A stretch of DNA of 64,000 nucleotides from Caulobacterales bacterium (GCA_019510435.1 JAEKKJ010000019.1:1-64000), one strand, 5' to 3'; positions 27,203 to 36,204 are shown, counted from the first letter of the stretch. The notes: a model not told the origin generated them from the letters alone. Numbers and translations are program-made.

Positions 27203-28330
27203 TTGAGCCTCGCGATGAGCAGCGAAAGTCTGCTCGACCTCGCAAAGAGCCGCCAACCGGCGGACCGTGAACGCCTGCTGCTGGCGATCGCGGACCTGTG
27301 CGACACGCCGCTGGCCGGCGCCGCGATGAAGTCGCCCGCCATCCAGGCGCTGCTCTCGTCGATCTTCATGAGCCTGGTCGTCGAGGCCGAGCGCGACATC
27401 CGCCATCGCCTGTCCCAGAAGCTCGCCGCCGCCGACTGGGCCCCCAACGCCCTGGTCAATGTGCTGGCCCTGGACGACATCGAGATCGCCCGCCCGATCA
27501 TCGCCCGCAGCCCGGTGCTGAAGGACCTGGACCTGGTCCGCCTGCTGGTCGAGGCCACCATCGAGCACCAGATCGAGGTCGCGCGGCGCCCGCACCTGTC
27601 GCAGACCGTGATCGGCGCCATCCTGGAACAGGCCGAGCCCGCGGTGCTGACCGCCCTGGCCGGCAACCCCACCGCCGAACTCACCGCCGCCGACATGGAG
27701 GAACTGGTCGAGGCCTCCCGCCAGATCGCCGCCATGCGCACGCCGCTCTCGCAGCACCCGAAGCTGACCGGCCAATTGGCCAAGCGCCTCTACCTCTGGG
27801 CGGGCCTGGCCCTGCGCCAGGGCCTGGCCGAGCGGTTCCGCCTGGACATCACCGTGCTGGACGAGGCCCTGGCCGCCTCGGTCGCCGAGGCCCACTACGG
27901 CGTCGCCAGCGATGAGGCCCAGCCGCGGATGGCCCGCGAGGGCGAGCGCGAGGCCATGGAGCAGCGGCTGATCGACAAGCTGCATGCCGCGGGGCAGCTG
28001 CGGCCCGGCTACCTGATCCGCGCCCTGCGCGAAGGCCGCCTGGGCCTCTTCGCCACCGGCCTGGCCATGCTGGGCCGCTTCGAAGCCGCCCACGTCCAGG
28101 CGACGCTCGATTCGGACCGGCCGGAGCTGCTGGCCCTCGCCTGCGCCGCCGTCGGCATCGACCGCAGCGTCTTCCCGGACCTGCTGGAAATGACCCGCAA
28201 GCTCAACGACGGCCGGCCCGGCGGCGGCAACGAGGGCGCCCGCAAGGCTTCCGTCGCCTTCGCCCCCGTCTCGCCGGAGATCGCCGGCGCCGCGTTCCGC
28301 CAGGCCGCCCGGACGCTGGCCGCCGCCTGA
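27203..28330 (+). CDS. DUF2336 domain protein
   Basis: A 375-residue, all-helical, soluble protein of the DUF2336 family, made of degenerate HEAT-like repeats (IARPIIARSPVLKDLDLVRLLV, VARRPHLSQTVIGAILEQA). The family is concentrated in alphaproteobacteria and its role is not established; a regulatory or scaffold role is my inference from the repeat fold and the signalling neighbours. TTG at 27203 is preceded by GGGAG at good spacing; an alternative ATG lies at 27215. A second, diverged DUF2336 gene lies at 30774-31916. nadK and an HPt gene follow on the same strand. Confidence 0.85.
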   Translation: MSLAMSSESLLDLAKSRQPADRERLLLAIADLCDTPLAGAAMKSPAIQALLSSIFMSLVVEAERDIRHRLSQKLAAADWAPNALVNVLALDDIEIARPIIARSPVLKDLDLVRLLVEATIEHQIEVARRPHLSQTVIGAILEQAEPAVLTALAGNPTAELTAADMEELVEASRQIAAMRTPLSQHPKLTGQLAKRLYLWAGLALRQGLAERFRLDITVLDEALAASVAEAHYGVASDEAQPRMAREGEREAMEQRLIDKLHAAGQLRPGYLIRALREGRLGLFATGLAMLGRFEAAHVQATLDSDRPELLALACAAVGIDRSVFPDLLEMTRKLNDGRPGGGNEGARKASVAFAPVSPEIAGAAFRQAARTLAAA

Positions 28331-28417
28331 CGGCTGCGCTGGCGCCGCCGCATTCGTCGGCCTGACAGAATTCCGTCGTTTGACAGGGGCGCGAGCTTCA
28401 GCGTTCCTTCTGCGGCA

Positions 28418-29194
28418 ATGAAAAAGCCGTTCGTCACCCGCCTCACCTTCATGGCCTCCAACCGGCCCGAGGCCCAGGAAGGCCGCGACAAGCTGGTGGC
28501 CCGCTATGGCGACGCCGGCCTCGACAACGCCCAGGTGGTGGTCGCCCTGGGCGGCGACGGCTTCATGCTGGAGACCGTCCACGAGCTGATGGGCCACGAC
28601 AAGCCGATCTACGGGATGAACCGGGGGTCCGTCGGCTTCCTGATGAACGAGTACAGCGAGGACGACCTCCTGGGCCGTATCAACGCCGCCGAGCAGGCGG
28701 TCATCCACCCGCTGCGGATGCAGGCGGTGGACGTCAACGGCCAGACCCACGAGGCGCTGGCGTTCAACGAGGTCAGCCTGCTGCGCACGACCCGCCAGGC
28801 CGCCAAGCTGCGCATCTCGGTGGACGGCAAGGTGCGCCTCTCCGAGCTGATCTGCGACGGCGCCCTGATCTCCACGCCGATGGGATCCACCGCCTACAAC
28901 CTCTCGGCGCACGGCCCGATCATCCCCCTGGACGCCAAGATCCTGGCCCTGACGCCGATCAGCGCCTTCCGGCCCCGGCGCTGGCGCGGGGCGCTGCTCT
29001 CGCACACGGCCCGGCTGCGGCTGGAGGTGCTGGAGGGCGCCAAGCGGCCGGTGAGCGCGGTGGCCGACAATTTCGAGGCGCCGAACGTCATCGAGGTCTA
29101 CATCGCCGAGGATCGCGACGTGTCGCTCTGCATGCTGTTCGACTCCGGCCGCAGCCTGGAGGAACGGGTGCTGGCGGAGCAGTTCAACGCTTGA
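28418..29194 (+). CDS. nadK: NAD kinase
   Basis: A 258-residue NAD+ kinase producing NADP+. The family motifs are visible: [16 protein letters not shown] (GGDG, phosphate donor binding), [34 protein letters not shown] (NE motif), and [23 protein letters not shown]. The short length is normal for alphaproteobacterial forms. Start ATG at 28418. It lies 87 bp after the DUF2336 gene and may share a transcript. Confidence 0.95.
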   Translation: MKKPFVTRLTFMASNRPEAQEGRDKLVARYGDAGLDNAQVVVALGGDGFMLETVHELMGHDKPIYGMNRGSVGFLMNEYSEDDLLGRINAAEQAVIHPLRMQAVDVNGQTHEALAFNEVSLLRTTRQAAKLRISVDGKVRLSELICDGALISTPMGSTAYNLSAHGPIIPLDAKILALTPISAFRPRRWRGALLSHTARLRLEVLEGAKRPVSAVADNFEAPNVIEVYIAEDRDVSLCMLFDSGRSLEERVLAEQFNA

Positions 29195-29276
29195 TTCGGC
29201 AGGCGTCTTGGGCGCCGACCAAACCGGTTGTTAACCCGTTCACCTTAGCGTCCAGACGATCCGCTAGGAGAGTCTC

Positions 29277-29762
29277 GTGAGCGAACCGAAGCCCGGCCAG
29301 ATGTTCCCGGCCCCGAACGCCCTTCGCCTGAAGGTCGGCGGCGGCCGTCTCGGCGCCATCGATCCGGCGGCGATCGCCAAGGCCGAAGCCGCGCTCAAGA
29401 GCCTGTCGGGCAACTTCACCCAGTGGCTGAACGACGAGATCTCCAAGCTGGAGGCCGCGCGCCAGGTCGTGCGCGCCGACGGCCCCAGCGCCGAGAACAT
29501 GGAAAGCCTGTACCTGCGCGCCCACGACCTGAAGGGCCTGGGCGCCACCTATGGCTTCCCCCTGATCACCCGGATCGCCGGCCTGCTGTGCCGGCTGATC
29601 GACGACAAGGCCAAGCGCCTGGAAGCGCCCATGGGCCTGATCGACGCCCACATCGACGCCATCAAGGCCGCCGCCCGCGACGACATCAAGAACGAGGACC
29701 ACCCGGTGGGCAAGATCCTGGTCCAGGAGCTGGAAGGCCGCATCCGCGAGTTCGGCGCCTAA
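29277..29762 (+). CDS. orphan HPt phosphotransfer protein
   Basis: A 161-residue histidine phosphotransferase domain protein without attached kinase or receiver. The four-helix core carries the site His83 in LYLRAHDLKGLGATYGFP, and the Gly/Ala pattern after it is typical. Residues 1-30 are a basic, extended leader. It would relay phosphoryl groups between a hybrid kinase and a response regulator; partners are unknown, but a hybrid kinase lies in the window at 44464-46875. GTG at 29277 with TAGGAGAG upstream. A rho-independent terminator follows. Confidence 0.88.
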   Translation: MSEPKPGQMFPAPNALRLKVGGGRLGAIDPAAIAKAEAALKSLSGNFTQWLNDEISKLEAARQVVRADGPSAENMESLYLRAHDLKGLGATYGFPLITRIAGLLCRLIDDKAKRLEAPMGLIDAHIDAIKAAARDDIKNEDHPVGKILVQELEGRIREFGA

Positions 29763-29793
29763 GCGCCATCCCCCCCAAGCTGGACGTTTTTAG

Positions 29794-29826
29794 GAGCCTC
29801 CGCGAAAGCGGGGGCTCTTTCATTTT
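29794..29826 (+). terminator. rho-independent terminator after the HPt gene
   Basis: GAGCCTCCGC and GCGGGGGCTC form a stem around a GAAA loop (one T-G wobble), followed by TTTCATTTT. It begins about 30 bp after the HPt stop. Confidence 0.85.
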
Positions 29827-29827
29827 G

Positions 29828-29920
29828 AACCGCGGAAAACGCGGAAGAACGCGGAAGTACAGCTCGTAGCCTGCCGAATTTGCCCTTTCTTTTCCGCGCC
29901 TTTCCGCGTTTTCCGCGGTT
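29828..29920. repeat. AACCGCGG palindromic repeat, copy 2
   Basis: A 93-bp palindrome with arms AACCGCGGAAAACGCGGAAG and its mirror CTTTCCGCGTTTTCCGCGGTT at the right end. It lies directly after the terminator, between convergent genes. The central loop is longer than and unrelated to that of copy 1 (13412-13488). Confidence 0.8.
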
Positions 29921-29934
29921 AAGACCTGTCGGCT

Positions 29935-30735
29935 TCAGCCCGTCCGGCTTTCCGCTGCGATCCGCTCCATCGGCTCCGCCACCGGCCCGTAGCCCGCGTC
30001 GGGCGGGATCACCAGGAACCGCGCCCCATCGCGCTTCTCCACGTGCGGCAGCACCGGCACCAGGGTCCGCCCCTGGGCCCGGGCCACGCAGTCGGCGGCG
30101 CTCGCGGCCTCCGCCAGCAGTTGCACGTTCATGCGGGTCGGGAAGATCACCGTCCGCTCGCCGGCGTCGGCCAGCCGCAGCACCTCGGCCGGGGCGATCC
30201 ATTCGGCGTCCACAGCCTCGCGCCCGTCGGCGGCGGCCACCTGGTCGGCCGGCGCACGCACGGCGTAGAACCAGGTGTCGAAGCGCTTGGGCATCATGGC
30301 CGGCGTGATCCAGCGGGCGAAGACCGTCAGGGCGTCCAGTCGCAGCCGCACGTCCAGCTCGCGCACCACATCGATGAAGGCGGTGCGGCCGTGGTCCACC
30401 TCCGAGCGGACCTGCGGGTCGCACACCTGGGCGAAGTCCGAGCCGTCCAGCCCCTCGGCCAGCAGGATGCCGGCTTCCTCATAGGCCTCGCGGATGGCGG
30501 CGATGCGCAGGCCCCGCTGTTCGGCGTCGAAGGCGTCCCAGCCGATGCAGTGCTGCGCCCAGGCGGGGTCGTCGTCGCCGGCGTGGGCCTTGCCGCCCGG
30601 GAACACCAGCGCCCCGGAGGCGAAGTCGATCTGGTGGTGCCGCTTGACCATCAGCACCTGGAACTCCGGCTGGTCGCGGAGCAGCAGGACGGTGGCGGCG
30701 GCCTTGGTCTCGGCCGGCTTGGGTATCTCGCTCAT
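29935..30735 (-). CDS. NUDIX hydrolase
   Basis: A 266-residue NUDIX-fold hydrolase of the larger (NUDT19/CoA diphosphatase-like) type. The start region VLLLRDQPEFQVLMVKRHHQ is followed by FPGGKAHAGDD, and the catalytic box IAAIREAYEEAGILL holds the REAYEEAG core. A roughly 35-residue insertion separates the first Gly pair from REAYEEAG, longer than in MutT-type enzymes and typical of this subgroup. The substrate is unknown; CoA or acyl-CoA species are candidates for the subgroup. ATG at 30735. Confidence 0.85.
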   Translation of the reverse strand: MSEIPKPAETKAAATVLLLRDQPEFQVLMVKRHHQIDFASGALVFPGGKAHAGDDDPAWAQHCIGWDAFDAEQRGLRIAAIREAYEEAGILLAEGLDGSDFAQVCDPQVRSEVDHGRTAFIDVVRELDVRLRLDALTVFARWITPAMMPKRFDTWFYAVRAPADQVAAADGREAVDAEWIAPAEVLRLADAGERTVIFPTRMNVQLLAEAASAADCVARAQGRTLVPVLPHVEKRDGARFLVIPPDAGYGPVAEPMERIAAESRTG

Positions 30736-30773
30736 CGGGTCAGCTTGGAACCCGGCCGCCGGGGAAGGCAAGC

Positions 30774-31916
30774 TCAGCCCGCCAGGGCCGCCGCGTCCCG
30801 GGTCTCGGCGGCGAGCCGGCCCATCCGCTCCAGCAGGTAGTCCACGTCCTCGCGGGCGGCCGCCTCCGGCTGGGTCAGGAACCGCTGCAGCATGCGTTCT
30901 TGGAAGCGCTCCTGGTCCTTGGGCCCGCCGTCGAACTCCACCGAATGGAAGGTGTCGACCGCGGCGCGGAACGCCGGGAACAGCCGCGCCGGCAGCCCGG
31001 CCCGCTCGTAGATGGCGCGCAGGCCCAGCGGGCCGGCGTCGTGGATCATCAGCCAGGTGCGGTGGTGCGGCACGCCGGCCAGCTCGGCCACCCCGTGCTC
31101 GAAGAAGGTCATGTGCCCGTGCGCCAGGGACCGCAGCAGCAGCGAGGGCGTCAGCCGGCGCTCGAGGTTCAGGTGGGCGACGAAGGCCTTCACGTCGGCG
31201 GTGCGGCCGGCCTGGTCCACGAGGTCGACGGTGGCGCGCTCGGCCGCGCCCGTGGCGATCTCCAGCGCGGCCTGGGCCGAGATCGCATGGTGCGCCACCA
31301 TGTGCTCGCGGACCTGGCCGCTGACCATGGCCACCAGCCGCTCGCTGATCGAGAGCGGCAGGACGCTGCGGTAGGCCACCGCGGCCAGCACCCGCTCGGA
31401 CGCCTCGAAGCGGTCGATCACCCGCTGCAGGCCGCCCTCCCCGAACTCGGCCCCGGGATTGGCGCAGGCAGCGGTGACGGCGCGCTCGCCGCCGAACTCG
31501 GCCAGGCTGTCGGTCACGGCCTGCGAGAGCGTCGGGCGCTTGGCGATGGCCACCTGCCGCACCGGCCCGCCCAGGCGCACGATCTCGGCGAGGTCGGCGT
31601 CGGTGAAGGCGGGCGAGAAGGCCAGCATGGGCAGCGACACGGCCTCGACGTCGCGCGCCAGGCGCACCGCCACGTCGCGCGGCACCACGTCGGAGGCGTA
31701 CAGGGTCTCGGCGATCGCCTTGCGCACCAGCTCCGCCGCGTCGGCCGCCATGACCCGCAGGATGTCGGCCGCCAGGGCGCGATCCTCGTCCGTCAGCGGC
31801 GCACGTTCCATGTTGCGGCAAAGCTTGCGGGCGGCCAGGGCGCGCTCGTCCGGCGTCGCGCCCTTCACGAGCGTGCGGATATCCTCATCCGTCAGCGCCG
31901 TGCGCGTCGTCGCCAT
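30774..31916 (-). CDS. DUF2336 domain protein, second copy
   Basis: A 380-residue helical protein of the DUF2336 family, diverged from the one at 27203 but alike in pattern (VRKAIAETLYAS, VAIAKRPTLSQAVTDSLAEF, HAISAQAALEIATG). Residues 1-80 contain LTDEDIRTLVKGATPDERA, a recurrent start in the family. HEAT-like repeats suggest a protein-binding scaffold. The start is ATG at 31916, with the NUDIX gene 38 bp downstream on the same strand. Confidence 0.83.
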   Translation of the reverse strand: MATTRTALTDEDIRTLVKGATPDERALAARKLCRNMERAPLTDEDRALAADILRVMAADAAELVRKAIAETLYASDVVPRDVAVRLARDVEAVSLPMLAFSPAFTDADLAEIVRLGGPVRQVAIAKRPTLSQAVTDSLAEFGGERAVTAACANPGAEFGEGGLQRVIDRFEASERVLAAVAYRSVLPLSISERLVAMVSGQVREHMVAHHAISAQAALEIATGAAERATVDLVDQAGRTADVKAFVAHLNLERRLTPSLLLRSLAHGHMTFFEHGVAELAGVPHHRTWLMIHDAGPLGLRAIYERAGLPARLFPAFRAAVDTFHSVEFDGGPKDQERFQERMLQRFLTQPEAAAREDVDYLLERMGRLAAETRDAAALAG

Positions 31917-32134
31917 AACCCCGACACCCTTGTCCGAACCAGGTTCGAACTCCCACGAGTCGAGATTGGCGCGGCCAAGCTTAACGAGAGGTTGCCGGGC
32001 GAATCTGTGGATTAAGGATTTCGCGTAACGCCGCCTGAAGGCCACGGCCATAGGGTCACCATGTCGCAGCCGACGAGGTCCCCTTGGCGCTCCCGAAAAC
32101 CCCCGAACCGGGCCCCCACGCCGACCGGCAGGGC

Positions 32135-33286
32135 ATGCAGACCCAGGCCGCGTTGCTGCCCTATGCGCTGGCGGCCTTCGCCATCTGCCTGCCGGTCTTC
32201 GTCTGGGGCGCGGGCCATGCGGCGGACGCGCCCTGGATGAGCGCCGTCTTCGCGGTGTTCGCCGTGGGCTGGGGCGCGTTCTACGCGGTGGTCAACTGGC
32301 TGAAGACCGAGGCTGCAGAGGACCTGCGCCTGCGGGCGCGGATCCAGGTGCTGGGCGGCCTGATCTGGGCCGCGGTGATCGGCGCGGTGGCGGCCTTCGC
32401 CCATTTCGCCGGTGCGCCGCGCGAGACCCTGCTGTTGCTGGCGCTGGGCGCGGCGATGATCTGCGTGGTGTTCACCGCCCCGTGGCTGCCCAGCCTGCTG
32501 ATCGTAGCTCCGGCCGCCCTGGCGCCGCCCCTGGTGGCGCTCTTCAGCCGGGGCGAGGACCTGCCGGTCGCACGGCTGGCGCTGGCCGCCGCGGCGCTGT
32601 CCCTGGCGCTGGCCCTGATGGTCAACCGCATCCTGCGCGCCCAGTACGCCCTGATCGCCGAGCGCGAGGCGCTGCTGGCCGAGCGGGCCGAACAGGCGGA
32701 GGCCGCGCGCCGCTTCGCCCGGGTGAAGGCCGACCTCGTGGACACCCTCTCCGACGAGCTGCGTGACGGCCTGACCGGCGTGGCCCACGTGCTGGCGGCC
32801 GCCGCCCGCAGCCGGGCCGCGCCCTCGCGCCAGCAGGTCGGCCTGGCGCTGGATGCGGTCAACGACCTGCTCAGCATCGTCGGCGCGCCCGCACCGCAGG
32901 AGGAGCCGGCGCGGCGGCTGCGCATCCTGACGCTGGAGGCCGACGCCCTGCTGGCGGCCACCCTGCGCGCCAGCCTGGAGCAGCTGGGCCACCAGGTCGT
33001 CCACACCACCCAGGCTGCGCGCGCGGCCGAGCTGGCGCGGATCTGCGAGTTGGACGTCGCGGTCTGCGCCCAGGCGGACGCCATCGCCGCCCTGCGCGCC
33101 CTGCCTGGCCAGGCCGGCGCCATCCCCATCGTCGCCCTGGCCGGTGAGCCGGCGGAGGCCGAGGCGGCGCTGGAGGCCGGCGCCGACGCCCTGCTGCGCC
33201 GCCCCGTGGCGGTCACCGCCGCCGCCCGCGCCCTGGCCGAGGCGCTTTCCGTCAGGGCGCCGGCAAACGACCGGGCGGTAGCCTAG
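32135..33286 (+). CDS. membrane protein resembling a phosphorylation-dead hybrid histidine kinase
   Basis: The first 165 residues hold about six hydrophobic helices. A helix then leads to ARVKADLVDTLSDELRDGL, which aligns with the histidine-kinase H-box (SHELRTPL) but has Asp in place of the phospho-His and lacks the Pro. No N, G1 or G2 ATP-binding boxes follow. The C-terminal 110 residues look like a receiver fold (RLRILTLEADALLAATLRASLE) whose acidic pair, phospho-Asp (LDVAVCAQADA) and Lys (LLRRP for KP) are all replaced. It cannot phosphorylate itself as written. I use ATG at 32135 (MQTQAALL); a TTG at 32084 would add 17 residues. It lies close to HPt and DUF2336 genes. Confidence 0.7.
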   Translation: MQTQAALLPYALAAFAICLPVFVWGAGHAADAPWMSAVFAVFAVGWGAFYAVVNWLKTEAAEDLRLRARIQVLGGLIWAAVIGAVAAFAHFAGAPRETLLLLALGAAMICVVFTAPWLPSLLIVAPAALAPPLVALFSRGEDLPVARLALAAAALSLALALMVNRILRAQYALIAEREALLAERAEQAEAARRFARVKADLVDTLSDELRDGLTGVAHVLAAAARSRAAPSRQQVGLALDAVNDLLSIVGAPAPQEEPARRLRILTLEADALLAATLRASLEQLGHQVVHTTQAARAAELARICELDVAVCAQADAIAALRALPGQAGAIPIVALAGEPAEAEAALEAGADALLRRPVAVTAAARALAEALSVRAPANDRAVA

Positions 33287-33327
33287 CCGCCATACCGCCT
33301 TTAGGGTGCGCGCCCGAAACCGGGAGG

Positions 33328-34530
33328 GTGCGCGTGCTGCTGCAGGGTCTGAAGGTCGTCGATTTTTCCGCCTACATCGCAGGGCCCGGCGCGGCCGGCA
33401 TCCTGGCCGACTGGGGCGCGGAAGTGGTCAAGGTCGAGCGGCCCGGCGGCGACAACATGCGTCACGTCTTCGCCGACCTGAAGGCCGACATCGGCGCCAA
33501 TCCGATCTTCGACCTCGACAACCGCGGCAAGCGCGGGATCGTGCTGGACATCACCAAGCCGGCCGGCCGCGACGCCCTGGCCCGGCTGGCCGAAACTGCC
33601 GACGTGTTCCTGACCAACACCCGTCCGGTGTCGCTGAAGAAGTACGGCCTGGACGACGCCACCCTGCGCGCCGCCAATCCGCGGCTCATCTACTGCGTGA
33701 TCACCGGCTACGGGCTGGAGGGGCCGGACGCGCACCTGCCGGGCTTCGACGTCACCGCCTTCTGGGGCCGCGCGGGCGTGGCCGCCATGACCGCGCCCAA
33801 GGGGGTCGAGCCCTTCATGCTGCGCACCGGGTTCGGGGATCACACCACCTCCCTGGCCACGGTCTCGGCGATCATGGCGGCGCTCTATGCCCGCGAGAAG
33901 ACCGGCGAGGGGCGCATGGTGCAGACCTCGCTGCTGGGGTCGGGGGTCTATGTGATGGGCTCGGACCTGGCCGTGCAGCTGAAGCTGGGCCGCCTGGCGT
34001 CCATGCGCACCCGGGACAATCCGGTCAACGCCATCTCCAACTTCTACCACAGCGCCGACGGCCACTGGTTCGTGCACAACCCGCGCGGCAATTCCGGCGG
34101 CTGGGAGATGTTCTGCGCCGCGGCCGGGAAGCCCGAGCTGGCGACCGACCCGCGCTTCGCCGACGGCAAGAACCGCCGCGCCAACGCCCGCGAGCTCTGC
34201 GCCGAGCTGGAGGCGGGCTTCGCCGCCCTGCCGTTCGAGGAGATCGCACGCCGCCTGGACGCGGCGGACCTGGTCTGGGCGCCGCTGCAGACGCCGGCCG
34301 AGGTGGCCGCCGATCCCCAGGTGGCCGCCGCGGGCGCGCTGCTGGAGGTGGACGATGGCCGCGGCGGGACCTATCGCGCCCCGGCCCCGCCTGCGGTCTT
34401 CCCCGGTGAGGAGATGGGCGTGCGGCCGCCGGCTCCGGGCCTGGGCGAGCACACGCGCCAGGTGCTGGCGCAGGCGGGTTACGGCGAGGCCGAGATCGAG
34501 GCGATGTTCGCCGAGGGCGCAGCGGCCTGA
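33328..34530 (+). CDS. CaiB/BaiF-type (family III) CoA-transferase
   Basis: A 400-residue family III CoA-transferase, moving CoA between carboxylic acids via aspartyl anhydride intermediates. The N-terminus LKVVDFSAYIAGPGAAGILADWGAEV is the family signature, VKVERPGGDNMR follows, and GFDVTAFWGRAG contains the likely catalytic Asp. The C-terminal domain has NPRGNSGGWEMFCAAAG. The substrate pair cannot be told; many members serve fatty-acid, carnitine or racemase reactions. The start is GTG at 33328. The next genes are unrelated, so it appears monocistronic. Confidence 0.9.
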   Translation: MRVLLQGLKVVDFSAYIAGPGAAGILADWGAEVVKVERPGGDNMRHVFADLKADIGANPIFDLDNRGKRGIVLDITKPAGRDALARLAETADVFLTNTRPVSLKKYGLDDATLRAANPRLIYCVITGYGLEGPDAHLPGFDVTAFWGRAGVAAMTAPKGVEPFMLRTGFGDHTTSLATVSAIMAALYAREKTGEGRMVQTSLLGSGVYVMGSDLAVQLKLGRLASMRTRDNPVNAISNFYHSADGHWFVHNPRGNSGGWEMFCAAAGKPELATDPRFADGKNRRANARELCAELEAGFAALPFEEIARRLDAADLVWAPLQTPAEVAADPQVAAAGALLEVDDGRGGTYRAPAPPAVFPGEEMGVRPPAPGLGEHTRQVLAQAGYGEAEIEAMFAEGAAA

Positions 34531-34536
34531 GGCGGC

Positions 34537-35388
34537 TCAGCCCTCGCGGTTGTCCGAGAGGACCCTCAGCATCTCGCTGGTGAACATCGAGCCGGTCAGC
34601 CGGCTGCCGACGCCCGCCTGGTCCGATGGCTGTGCGCCCTGCAGGATCATGTTGATCAGGGCGTCCTGCTCGCGCAGGCGCGCAGCGCGCCGGGTCGAGG
34701 CGTACTGGATGAAGCCGCCGTCCTGCGGATCGACCGGCGCGGCGGGCGCCGAGACCCCGTCCTGGGCGCCGGCGACCCGGGTCAGGTTGGCGTAGACCTC
34801 GCCCACAGTGGCGGCGCGGCCGTCGCGGTAGAAGATCGCCTTGTTGGCGTGGGCCGCGTCCGGGAACAGGGCCGCGGCCGAGGCGCCCGGTTGGCTCTGC
34901 GCCGCCTCGATCAGGCGGGCCGAGCCTTGCGGGCCCAGGAAGTGGGCGGCGTAGAGCTCGCCGGCGGTGGGATCGCGCCCCACCCGGCCCTTCAGATAGG
35001 CCGCGTGGTCGGAGGCCAGTTCCCCCGCCATCAGCGAGGAGGCGTGCGGGTCCAGGCGCAGGTCCATGACCGCGCGCCGCGCCTCGGCGCCATCCACATG
35101 GTAGCGGCCGTCGGAGCCCTTGCTGATCAGGTCGGCGTAACGGGCGTAGCCGTACTTCGTGCCGTGCTGCTTCAGGGTGGAGAGCCAGGTCTGCTCCACG
35201 AACTGGAAGAGGCCCGCCGCTGACGAGGTCCCGGCATGCGCCGCCGGGTTCATCCCGCTCTCGCGGTGGGCGGTCTTCATCAGGAATCCGAAGTCGACCC
35301 CCGTCGCCTGGGAGGCCTTCTGGATAGCGGCTTCGACGATGCCGCGGATTCCCTGGACGGCCGACATGCCCCAGGGGTCGCCGATCAT
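34537..35388 (-). CDS. lytic transglycosylase domain protein
   Basis: A roughly 283-residue muramidase-fold protein that would cleave the peptidoglycan glycan strand. The catalytic Glu is in MKTAHRESGMNP, followed by AAGLFQFVEQTWLSTLKQHG and GELYAAHFLGPQGSARLI, typical of SLT-like domains. No signal peptide is apparent, unlike most envelope lytic enzymes, which suggests export by another route or a flagellar-type role; this is inference. I start at ATG 35388 (MIGDPWGM); an alternative ATG lies at 35367. A near-palindrome GGTTA-N9-TAACC lies immediately upstream. Confidence 0.83.
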   Translation of the reverse strand: MIGDPWGMSAVQGIRGIVEAAIQKASQATGVDFGFLMKTAHRESGMNPAAHAGTSSAAGLFQFVEQTWLSTLKQHGTKYGYARYADLISKGSDGRYHVDGAEARRAVMDLRLDPHASSLMAGELASDHAAYLKGRVGRDPTAGELYAAHFLGPQGSARLIEAAQSQPGASAAALFPDAAHANKAIFYRDGRAATVGEVYANLTRVAGAQDGVSAPAAPVDPQDGGFIQYASTRRAARLREQDALINMILQGAQPSDQAGVGSRLTGSMFTSEMLRVLSDNREG

Positions 35389-35407
35389 GGTTAACGCCTG
35401 GATAACC
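35389..35407. promoter_or_regulatory. GGTTA-N9-TAACC palindrome, CtrA-like box
   Basis: GGTTAACGCCTGGATAACC is symmetric at its ends and contains TTAACGCCTGGATAA, one mismatch from the TTAA-N7-TTAA site recognised by the cell-cycle regulator CtrA in Caulobacterales. It abuts the transglycosylase start codon at 35388, or lies 21 bp upstream of the alternative start at 35367. Functional role is inference. Confidence 0.35.
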
Positions 35408-35505
35408 CTGGCCGACAGGGACCGCTTGACGCCGCGGCGCCTCGGAGATATCACTCCTGTAATATCTTACGTCCGTACATTCTCGGACGAGCGCAGGAGG
35501 ACGCC

Positions 35506-36201
35506 TTGGTCGCCCATCAGTCCATGCCCTTCGATTTCACCCCGGCCCGCCGGCGCATGTCGGCCCGCACCTCGCTGATCGTAGGCGTCTCCATCGGCGC
35601 CCACGCCCTGGTGGCCGCCTATCTGGCGACCATGCAGTTCGCGGCCATGAAGACCGTGGAAGTCACAGAGCCGCCGGCGATCCTGGCGACCATCGACAAT
35701 CCCTTCAAGCCGAAGACCCCGCCCCCGCCGGTCAATCCGCCGCACCTGACAGCCACGCTCCACCCGCCCGTCGACACGTTCAAGACCGACGTGCCGCCGA
35801 TCCCGGTCGAGCCGGTGCGCGACCCTGCGCCCCAGACGCCGGTGGGGCCGGTGGCCCAGTTCACCGCGCCGTCCGATCCGCCCGCGCCGACGCCCCACGT
35901 GCCGCAGGTCGCCAACCCCACCTGGCTCAGGCGGCCCGGGGCGGACGAGTTCGCCCGCTTCTACCCCGATCGCGCGCTGCGCACCGAGACCCCCGGCTCG
36001 GCCGCCATCGCCTGCCAGGTCACCGCCGCCGGCTCGGTCGCCGACTGCCGGGTGGTGGGCGAGACGCCGGCCGACATGGGCTTCGGCGCAGCGGCCCTGA
36101 AGCTCTCCCGCTACTTCCGCATGAGCCCCCCGACCGTGGACGGAAAGCCGGTCGAGGGCGCCCAGGTCACCATCCCCATCCGCTTCACCCTGGCGGGTTA
36201 G
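35506..36201 (+). CDS. TonB-like energy-transducing protein
   Basis: A 231-residue periplasm-spanning protein. A single N-terminal helix ([21 protein letters not shown], residues 22-42) is followed by a Pro-rich stretch ([36 protein letters not shown]). A C-terminal TonB-box domain follows from about residue 150 ([37 protein letters not shown]...[18 protein letters not shown]). It would couple inner-membrane proton force to outer-membrane receptors. No exbB/exbD are adjacent. TTG at 35506 is preceded by AGGAGG at good spacing; ATG at 35524 is an alternative. Confidence 0.85.
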   Translation: MVAHQSMPFDFTPARRRMSARTSLIVGVSIGAHALVAAYLATMQFAAMKTVEVTEPPAILATIDNPFKPKTPPPPVNPPHLTATLHPPVDTFKTDVPPIPVEPVRDPAPQTPVGPVAQFTAPSDPPAPTPHVPQVANPTWLRRPGADEFARFYPDRALRTETPGSAAIACQVTAAGSVADCRVVGETPADMGFGAAALKLSRYFRMSPPTVDGKPVEGAQVTIPIRFTLAG

Positions 36202-36204
36202 AAG

